Shown: piece by piece, positions 55,756 through 61,838 of the stretch | Layout: each line of letters begins with the position of its first letter | Numbering within the stretch: position 1 is the first letter of the stretch | Source: Hymenobacter sp. HSC-4F20 | GTDB lineage: Bacteria; Bacteroidota; Bacteroidia; Cytophagales; Hymenobacteraceae | Assembly (NCBI RefSeq): GCF_019599275.1 | Contig: NZ_JAHZTD010000001.1 | Span: 2,046,001-2,110,000 of the forward strand | Direction: 5' to 3' | Length of the DNA stretch: 64,000 nt | Program-made: the position numbers and the translations under genes | Notes under the pieces: model-generated | The model's input: the letters and a program-made list of their open reading frames with translations, nothing else | Databases searched by the model: none | Told to the model about the DNA's origin: nothing

Positions 55756-56598
55756 CTACACCCGTGCCAGCCGGTAACGGAAGTAGGAGCCCAGCAGCAG
55801 CAGCAGCTTCGTGTTGTTAGGTACGCGCACCCGCTCGCCTAGGATACGCTCGGCGGGCAATTGCCGAATCTTATGGAAGAGCTTGAGGTAGTACACGTAG
55901 GCCAGGTACACGCCCAGGCGGGCCGCGCGCGGCAGCTGCACAATACCCGCGTAACCGGCCTCAAAATCGGCCCGGATGTCGGTTTCTATGGCGCGTTTTA
56001 CGTCGTCGGTGAACCGCTCGTACTGCACCCCCGGGAAGTACACGCGGCCCCGCTCCTCGTAGTCGGAGCGGATGTCGCGCAGGAAATTAATTTTCTGGAA
56101 AGCGGAGCCCAGACGGCGGGCCGGCTCCCGCAGCCGCTGGAACATGGTCGCGTCGCCCTCGCAGAAAATACGCAGACACATCAGCCCCACTACCTCTGCC
56201 GAGCCGTAGATATATTTCTCGTACAAGGACTGATTATAGCTCCGGTCATCAAGGTCCATTTCCATGCTGTAGAGAAAAGCATCAATAAACTCCCGGTCGA
56301 TGCCGTACTGATGCACCACATCCTGGAAGGCGTGCAGCACCGGGTTCAGACTCAGCCGCAGCTCCAGGGCCTCGTAGGTTTGCCGCTTGAAATCCTGAAA
56401 CAGTGCCGGCTTATCGTAGGCATGAAAGGTATCCACAATCTCATCGGCCCAGCGCACAAAGCCATAGACCGAGTATACCGGCAAGTGAAACCGGCGGTCG
56501 AGCGTGCGGATGCCCAGGGTGAAGGAGGTGCTGTAGCGCTTGGTAATCAGCTTGCTACACGCCCGGCTGGTTTCGGTAAAAAGAGCAACGTGATCCAA
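55756..56598 (-). CDS. crtB: Phytoene/squalene synthase
   Basis: Condenses two geranylgeranyl diphosphates to phytoene (15-cis). 280 aa; a trans-isoprenyl synthase fold with Asp-rich motifs VRWADEIVDTFHAYDK and LRDIRSDYEERGRVYFP. The YSTSFTLGIRTLDRRFHLPVYSVYGF N-terminus is characteristic. Adjacent to crtI, so phytoene rather than squalene is expected. The only fitting start is TTG at 56598, so the N-terminus should be checked. Confidence 0.93.
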   Translation of the reverse strand: MDHVALFTETSRACSKLITKRYSTSFTLGIRTLDRRFHLPVYSVYGFVRWADEIVDTFHAYDKPALFQDFKRQTYEALELRLSLNPVLHAFQDVVHQYGIDREFIDAFLYSMEMDLDDRSYNQSLYEKYIYGSAEVVGLMCLRIFCEGDATMFQRLREPARRLGSAFQKINFLRDIRSDYEERGRVYFPGVQYERFTDDVKRAIETDIRADFEAGYAGIVQLPRAARLGVYLAYVYYLKLFHKIRQLPAERILGERVRVPNNTKLLLLLGSYFRYRLARV

Positions 56599-56678
56599 CA
56601 GACTAACGGGTTTGGCTACCTGGAGTGTATATGCGCCGCAACGGCCAAACCGCTCACGGAACGCAAAGCGTGTCGTAC

Positions 56679-56696
56679 AGCAGTATATATACTGCT
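56679..56696. repeat. 18-bp perfect palindrome between crtI and crtB
   Basis: AGCAGTATATATACTGCT, reading the same on both strands and touching the crtI stop. It could be a regulator-binding site or an RNA structure controlling crtB expression. Confidence 0.8.
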
Positions 56697-58177
56697 CAGT
56701 TTTCTTTTTCGATTTCGCCGGCTACTACCTGTCCCGATATCAGGGAAGGGGGTACCCCCGGCCCCGGTACCGTAAGCTGACCGGTAAAATACAGATTCTT
56801 CACCTTGTTGCTTTTGAGGGCGGGCTTTAAAATAGCCGTTTGCCGTAGCGTATTGGCCAGTCCGTACGCATTGCCCTTGTAGCTATGGTAGTCCTGCACG
56901 AAATCCTGGTGGGCGTAGCTGCGCTTGTACACCACAGCGTCGCGGATACTGGTCCCACAGTGCCGTTCCAGCCGTTCCATAATCAGGTGATAGTAGTGTT
57001 CCCGGGTGGCCTCGGGGTCGGGCAGATCAGGCGCTACCGGAATCAGCAGAAACAGGTTTTCGCAGCCTTCGGGCGCAACGGAGGGGTCGGTTTGGGAAGG
57101 TGCCGAGACGTAGAACAGCGGTCGGCTGGGCCACTTCGGGTCCTCGTAAATCTCCTGGGCATGCAGGCTGAAATCCTCGTCGAAAAACAGGTTGTGGTGG
57201 CGCAGCTTCGGCAGCCGCTTGCTGACGCCCACGTAGAACAGCAACGAGGAGGGCGCCAGGGTGCGCGAGTCCCAGTAGTTCTCGTCGTAGTGACGCCACT
57301 CCGGGGCTAGCAGGTGCTGCTCGGCGTGGTGGTAGTCGGCGCCGGCTACTACCACGTCGGCCGGCCGGAAACCGGCAGCGGTTTGCACGCCCGTGGCGCG
57401 GCCCCGCTCCACTATAATCTGCTGCACCGGCGTGCTGTATTCGATCTGTACACCGCGCTCCTGGGCCAGTTGCACCATACCCTCCACAATTTTGTGCATA
57501 CCTCCCAGGGGATACCAGGTGCCCAGGGCCAGGTCGGCGTAGTTCATCAGCGAATACAGGGCCGGCGTATTCTCGGAGGTAGCTCCCAGGAACAGAATCG
57601 GGAATTCTACCAGCTCCAGCAGCCGCGGGTTTTTGAAAAACTTGCGCACGTGCTGGTGCATGCTCTGCAGCAAATCCAGGCGCACGGCATCTATCACCAG
57701 CCGCGGGTCCATAAATTCCAGCAGGGAGCGGCCGGGCATGTGCACAAATTTGCCGATGCCTACCTTGTACTTATAAGCCGCCTGTCGCAGAAACTCATCG
57801 AGGCGGGCCGCACTACCGGGTTCATAGCGTTCAAACAAGGCCCGCAACTCCGGCATGCCCGCCGGGATGTCTACGGCTTCAGCGCCCTGAAATATTACCT
57901 GATACGAGGGGTCGAGGCGCACCAGCTGGTAGTAGTCGGCTACCTTCTTACCAAACCGGGCAAAATACTGCTCGAAAATATCGGGCATCCAGTACCAGCT
58001 CGGACCCATGTCGAAGGTGAAGCCCTCGGCGCGGAATACCCGCGCCCGGCCACCCGGACCTTCGTTTTTTTCCAGGATGGTTACGCGGTAGCCCCGCTGG
58101 GCCAGGGAGGTGGCGGCGGCCAGCCCGGCAAAGCCTGCCCCGATAACGATGACGTGTTTAGAAGTAGCGGTGGTCAA
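56696..58177 (-). CDS. crtI: Phytoene desaturase
   Basis: FAD-dependent desaturase (phytoene to lycopene or a related polyene), 493 aa. The dinucleotide fold is VIVIGAGFAGLAAATSLAQRGY, with the following ILEKNEGPGGRARVF; C-terminal landmarks are KNLYFTGQLTVPGPGVPPSLISG. The start must be TTG at 58177, because no ATG or GTG precedes the Rossmann fold. The region between crtI and the ECF gene holds a terminator and a TACA-N5-TGTA inverted repeat. Confidence 0.95.
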   Translation of the reverse strand: MTTATSKHVIVIGAGFAGLAAATSLAQRGYRVTILEKNEGPGGRARVFRAEGFTFDMGPSWYWMPDIFEQYFARFGKKVADYYQLVRLDPSYQVIFQGAEAVDIPAGMPELRALFERYEPGSAARLDEFLRQAAYKYKVGIGKFVHMPGRSLLEFMDPRLVIDAVRLDLLQSMHQHVRKFFKNPRLLELVEFPILFLGATSENTPALYSLMNYADLALGTWYPLGGMHKIVEGMVQLAQERGVQIEYSTPVQQIIVERGRATGVQTAAGFRPADVVVAGADYHHAEQHLLAPEWRHYDENYWDSRTLAPSSLLFYVGVSKRLPKLRHHNLFFDEDFSLHAQEIYEDPKWPSRPLFYVSAPSQTDPSVAPEGCENLFLLIPVAPDLPDPEATREHYYHLIMERLERHCGTSIRDAVVYKRSYAHQDFVQDYHSYKGNAYGLANTLRQTAILKPALKSNKVKNLYFTGQLTVPGPGVPPSLISGQVVAGEIEKEN

Positions 58178-58246
58178 GCTGAGCAGGATTGGCAGGGTAT
58201 GAGCGCGAAGGTGAGAACTATTCGGATAGCGGGCGGCGGGGCGTAG

Positions 58247-58259
58247 TACATACTGTGTA
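58247..58259. promoter_or_regulatory. Candidate operator upstream of crtI
   Basis: TACA-TACTG-TGTA, an inverted repeat about 70 bases upstream of the crtI start, in a short AT-richer stretch. MerR-family light repressors of carotenoid genes bind sites containing TACA/TGTA-like elements, so this is a plausible operator, unproven. Confidence 0.35.
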
Positions 58260-58304
58260 ACTGGCCATATGTTTCAGGCAGCGCCAGGTTTACCCACGAG
58301 ATAA

Positions 58305-58357
58305 AAACAGACGGGCCGCGAACCACGCCGCCAGAAGCAAACGTCGTCCGCGGCCCG
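58305..58357 (-). terminator. Terminator of the ECF sigma gene
   Basis: CGGGCCGCG (58312-58320) and CGCGGCCCG (58349-58357), 9-bp arms; on the minus strand it is followed by TCTGTTTTTATC. It separates the sigma gene from crtI. Confidence 0.65.
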
Positions 58358-58396
58358 CGATACGCCCGGGGCGGGTCTGTACTCTCTCCCTATTCC

Positions 58397-58912
58397 CTAC
58401 ACGCCGGGGGCGTATGTCTTCAACGCCTGCTTTAACTCTTTGCGGGCGATGTGAATACGGTTTTTAACGGTTCCAATCGGAATCTGCAGCTTTTCCGCAA
58501 TTTCCAAGTACTTGTACCCGATGTAATACATCATAAACGGAGTCCGGTAGTCAGCGGAAAGGCCGGCAATGGCTTCGTTGATATCTGTTACTACGAAATC
58601 GGAAGTGGCACCGTTGTGCGTAATGTAATTTTCGTCGGTATTAAAATATTGGAAATACTCCGTGCTATCAATATTGCTGTTACGCTTGGTAATCTTATTG
58701 TAGTTGTTAATGAAGGTGTTGCGCATGATGGTGTACAACCACGCCTTCAGGTTGGTGCCCGCCTTGAACTTGTCCTTGTTCAGCAGCGCTTTCAGCAAGG
58801 TTTCCTGCACCAGGTCCTTGGCATCGTCGGCGTCGCGGGTCAGGTTCATCGCCACGGGCTTTAGAGAGTAAGAAATCTTCTGTACTTGGTTGGTGAATTC
58901 CAAAGAGGTCAT
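58397..58912 (-). CDS. ECF-family RNA polymerase sigma factor
   Basis: 171 aa sigma-70-family factor with sigma2 (MNLTRDADDAKDLVQETLLKAL, LKAWLYTIMRNTFINNYNK) and sigma4 (LSADYRTPFMMYYIGYKYLEIAEKLQIPIGTVKNRIHIARKEL). There is no adjacent anti-sigma factor. Its place between a CarH-like regulator and crtI suggests it drives light-induced carotenoid genes, as ECF factors do in other carotenogenic bacteria; this is inference. It has its own -7 box. Confidence 0.95.
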   Translation of the reverse strand: MTSLEFTNQVQKISYSLKPVAMNLTRDADDAKDLVQETLLKALLNKDKFKAGTNLKAWLYTIMRNTFINNYNKITKRNSNIDSTEYFQYFNTDENYITHNGATSDFVVTDINEAIAGLSADYRTPFMMYYIGYKYLEIAEKLQIPIGTVKNRIHIARKELKQALKTYAPGV

Positions 58913-58943
58913 ACTGTTTAGCTTTTCGTGGCAAAAAGTTAAA

Positions 58944-58951
58944 CAAATATA
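58944..58951 (-). promoter_or_regulatory. -7 promoter box of the ECF sigma gene
   Basis: Reads TATATTTG on the minus strand, an exact TAnnTTTG match, about 31 bases before the ATG. GTATCT (58957-58962) and GTATCA (58967-58972) form a direct repeat with 10-bp spacing just upstream, where a regulator could block or assist polymerase. Confidence 0.65.
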
Positions 58952-59139
58952 CGAGCGTATCTGAGAGTATCAGTACCTACATTAATTTATTTTTCTTTCT
59001 GCCCTCTCCCGCCGCAAAAACCAGCTAATTCGTACTATATATCTGATAATCAATGCATAAGCAAGTAACTCCTCTTCTACTCAGAAAGAGATTTGCTACC
59101 CCTGTTGCCTATCAGAAACCCTATCCTGACCTACGCAAA

Positions 59140-59176
59140 CGCCCGGCCGAATGGATGTTACTCCTACGGCCGGGCG
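59140..59176. terminator. Terminator of the crtZ-merR unit
   Basis: CGCCCGGCCG / CGGCCGGGCG, 10-bp arms with a 17-base loop, 33 bases past the merR stop on the minus strand. The T tract is short (TTTG). Confidence 0.65.
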
Positions 59177-59208
59177 GCGGCTTGGTTGAACAAGAATCGG
59201 TTAAGCTT

Positions 59209-60135
59209 TTATGAAGCTTCCAGCGGAAGCTCCACCTTCCGGTCGCAGGCGCAGGCGCAGATGCCCTCAGCCAAAGCAATAAAATCAGTAATTAAACGCA
59301 GGCGGACCGCATTGGCGGGCATTTTGAAGCTTAACTGCGCCAGCGGGCCATAGAGAAACAGCGTGATATCGGGGCAGGTCCGGTGCAGCTCATTCACAAA
59401 ATCCTGTACCTCATCACGTTCCGGCACTGCGGTCAGCACGGTAAGCGCGGCGTAAGGCTGGTAAGCCGTACACACCGCTTTCAGCTCCGACACCGGCAAG
59501 TTCTGCCCCAGATACAGAACATGGTGGCCCCGGGCCCGCAGGATGTAGTTCATAAAGAGCAGTGCCAGCTCATGCATCTCGCCTTCGGGCAGGAACAGCA
59601 CCCAGCGCCGGGCCGTGGCGGGCTGCACGGGGGCAAGAGCATCGGTGGCAGCCAGCAGCTTCTGCCGGAGCAGGTTGGTAACTAGGTGTTCCTGGGCCGG
59701 GTTTACCGTGCCCGTTTGCCACATAACGCCAATACGCTGCAGAAATGGGTAAGCCACGTGCAAAATAGCCTGCTCGAAGCCGCTTTGCTGAATGGCCCGG
59801 TTAAGCAGTTGGGTAAGCTGCAGCTCATCCATTTCCAGCATGGCCGCCAGCAAGCCGTTCACCTGCTGACAGTAGTTATGCGATTCATTGTCGCAGGAAA
59901 TGACGGCTTTTACTAGCTCCTGCTCACTGAGCTTGGCTACCTGCGAGATGCGGTAGCCGCGGTTGCAGAGCGTGGCCACATTCAGCAGACGCCGCAGGTC
60001 ATCGTCGCAGTACATGCGGATGTTGGTAGCCGTGCGCACGGGCCGCAAAATGCCGTAGCGCTGCTCCCAGATGCGGATGGTGTGCGCCTTGATGCCGGAT
60101 AGCTGCTCCAGGTCGCTAATCGAAAAATGTCCCAC
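59209..60135 (-). CDS. CarH-like MerR regulator with cobalamin-binding domain (putative light sensor)
   Basis: 308 aa. N-terminal MerR helix-turn-helix (ISDLEQLSGIKAHTIRIWEQRYGILRP) followed by a B12-binding helical bundle and a Rossmann-like cobalamin domain. The adenosyl-sensing residues of CarH can be matched: W139 and E149-H150 (W-x(9)-EH spacing as in CarH W131/E141-H142) and axial H188 in the motif EMHELA. The motif usually reads ExHxxG, so Gly is replaced by Ala191. In CarH, adenosylcobalamin assembles a repressor tetramer in the dark and light breaks it. The start is GTG at 60135. It is 27 bases after crtZ, probably one unit, and close to the ECF factor and crtI/crtB. Confidence 0.88.
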   Translation of the reverse strand: MGHFSISDLEQLSGIKAHTIRIWEQRYGILRPVRTATNIRMYCDDDLRRLLNVATLCNRGYRISQVAKLSEQELVKAVISCDNESHNYCQQVNGLLAAMLEMDELQLTQLLNRAIQQSGFEQAILHVAYPFLQRIGVMWQTGTVNPAQEHLVTNLLRQKLLAATDALAPVQPATARRWVLFLPEGEMHELALLFMNYILRARGHHVLYLGQNLPVSELKAVCTAYQPYAALTVLTAVPERDEVQDFVNELHRTCPDITLFLYGPLAQLSFKMPANAVRLRLITDFIALAEGICACACDRKVELPLEAS

Positions 60136-60162
60136 GGTACAGTTCTCCCTCTCAACTAATGC

Positions 60163-60663
60163 TTAAGCTGCCGCATCAGACCGCGCCCGTAATACCCGCG
60201 TTGGAGCGGGGCGGCGCAGCGCGAGGGCAAAATATTTCGGTGACACCCACAGCAGCCCGAACTCCTCCGAGCCGTCGCGGCCGGTGGTTTTGTGGTGCAT
60301 CTTGTGGGCCATGTTCAGGGCGCGCAGGTAGGTATTGCGCGACTTGCGCCAGAACCGCAACCGGCCGTGAATGAGCACGTCGTGCACGAAAAAGTAGAGC
60401 GTGCCGTAGGCTGCAATACCTACTCCCATCCAAAACCGGAAGTCCTTGGCGTCGGAGCCATAGACAATCAGCAACATAGACAACGAGCCGTAAAACAGGA
60501 AAAAGAAGTCGTTGCGCTCTAAGCGGTGCGGGTGCCGCACATGATGCGAGCGGTGCAAAAACCACAGTGGCCCGTGCAGCACAAACCGGTGCATAAACCA
60601 GGCCACGAACTCCATTCCTAAAAAGGTAGCCGTGGTAACGGCTACGGCTGCCAGCGTTGTCAT
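60163..60663 (-). CDS. crtZ: Beta-carotene hydroxylase (CrtZ-type)
   Basis: Membrane di-iron hydroxylase of the fatty acid hydroxylase/sterol desaturase superfamily, 166 aa. The histidine clusters are complete: FMHRFVLHG, LHRSHHVRHPHR, FVHDVLIHGR and MAHKMHHK. It adds 3-hydroxyl groups to beta rings, giving zeaxanthin, or astaxanthin in combination with CrtW. Upstream of merR in the same direction. No typical TAnnTTTG box precedes it; TAACTTTC at about 60712-60719 is a weak candidate. Confidence 0.92.
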   Translation of the reverse strand: MTTLAAVAVTTATFLGMEFVAWFMHRFVLHGPLWFLHRSHHVRHPHRLERNDFFFLFYGSLSMLLIVYGSDAKDFRFWMGVGIAAYGTLYFFVHDVLIHGRLRFWRKSRNTYLRALNMAHKMHHKTTGRDGSEEFGLLWVSPKYFALALRRPAPTRVLRARSDAAA

Positions 60664-60775
60664 AAGGTTCTAACCGCCGTATTCTTGAGAAGTTTGAAAA
60701 ATTTGCAGGAAGAAAGTTACTAATCTTCCGTCAAACAGCTGATTAAACCATCAGCGGACTCAGTGCGCGGGCCAT

Positions 60776-60817
60776 AAATCACAACAGCCGCCCTGAGGAG
60801 GGCGGCTGTTGTGATTT
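60776..60817. terminator. Terminator after the enoyl-CoA hydratase gene
   Basis: Perfect 19-bp arms ending in AAATCACAAC on one side and GTTGTGATTT on the other, with a GAGG loop. Lies 32 bases beyond the minus-strand stop at 60849. Confidence 0.85.
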
Positions 60818-60848
60818 AAGACACGGTGCTGCTGGCAGCAAGCTGACC

Positions 60849-61661
60849 TTAGTTTTCCCACGTGATTTTTTCTTTGGCCAGAAAGGCCGCAATCCCCCGG
60901 CGACAATCGTCGGAGGTCCGGGCCTCGGCGTTCATGCGAGCGGCGTAGCGCAGGCTGTCTTCCAGCGGCATTTCGGGGATACGGGCCAGCATTTCTTTGG
61001 TAGTTTCCATGCTCTGCGCCGAGTTTTCGGTGCACAGGCGGCGGGCAAACTGATACACCCGGCTGGCAAGCTCAGCCTGGGGCACCAAGTAGTTCACCAA
61101 GCCAAAATCGAGGGCCAGCTGCGCCGACACTACGTCGCCAGTGAGGAGCAACTGCTTGGTACGGGCCTCTCCGATTTTGCGCAGCAGGAATACACTCACA
61201 ATAGCCGGCAGAAAGCCAATCTTGACTTCCGTATAGCCAAACTTGGCCTCCGGCACAGCAAAAGCAAAGTCGCAGATAGTAGCCAAGCCGCAGCCCCCGG
61301 CTAGAGCATGTCCTTGCACCTGCCCGATTACGACCTTCTTAAGGGTGTAAATCTGGTGAAAGAGCTGCATGAGGTGGGTGGAGTCGGCGAGGTTATCCGT
61401 ATAGCCAAAGCCCTGCAGCTCCTGGATGTAGGTAAGATCGGCACCCGCGCAGAAAACGTCCCCTTCGGCCCGCAGCACGATTACTTTGCAGGACTCATCT
61501 TCTTCCGCATACTCAAAAGCCTGCTTGAGTTCCGTCACAACATCGGCGCTCAGGGCGTTGCGCTTTTCCGGGCGGTTGAGGGTAATATATCCAATGGAGT
61601 CGTGCGCCTCATAGCGGATGAAGCGGAGGTCTTCCAGTTCCTGAGTGGCCATGTTTTCCAT
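60849..61661 (-). CDS. Enoyl-CoA hydratase/isomerase family protein
   Basis: Crotonase-fold enzyme, 270 aa. Oxyanion loop residues in FCAGADLTYIQELQG and GHALAGGCGLATICDF, then FGYTEVKIGFLPAIVSVFLL, containing the conserved Glu-side segment. The combination of VKIGFLPAIVS and the C-terminal RRGIAAFLAKEK fits the methylglutaconyl-CoA hydratase (leucine degradation) group, but short-chain enoyl-CoA hydratase cannot be excluded. ATG at 61661, with a second ATG 3 codons in. It has its own -7 box. Confidence 0.9.
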   Translation of the reverse strand: MENMATQELEDLRFIRYEAHDSIGYITLNRPEKRNALSADVVTELKQAFEYAEEDESCKVIVLRAEGDVFCAGADLTYIQELQGFGYTDNLADSTHLMQLFHQIYTLKKVVIGQVQGHALAGGCGLATICDFAFAVPEAKFGYTEVKIGFLPAIVSVFLLRKIGEARTKQLLLTGDVVSAQLALDFGLVNYLVPQAELASRVYQFARRLCTENSAQSMETTKEMLARIPEMPLEDSLRYAARMNAEARTSDDCRRGIAAFLAKEKITWEN

Positions 61662-61752
61662 AGTCCGGGGCGTTGCAGATCGGTGAGAAGAAAGACCTCA
61701 GGCTACTGACTACTACCTCTCAGCACTAGTCACAGCAGAAGGACGTGAAAAC

Positions 61753-61760
61753 CAAACCTA
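61753..61760 (-). promoter_or_regulatory. -7 promoter box of the enoyl-CoA hydratase gene
   Basis: Reads TAGGTTTG on the minus strand, an exact TAnnTTTG match, about 90 bases before the ATG. A -33 element is not obvious. Confidence 0.5.
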
Positions 61761-61838
61761 ACAAAATTGGTGCTACTCTACATGCTATAGCGTAGGGAGG
61801 CCCCCGTAAGTTTCGGCCACCATTGCAGCTCACGCTGC

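Larger units (their letters stand above)
58913..59208. other. AT-rich promoter region between merR and the ECF gene
   Basis: About 300 bases, AT-rich on the left half. It holds the ECF promoter, a direct repeat over its -33 position and the terminator of the merR unit at 59140-59176. No gene seen. Confidence 0.6.
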
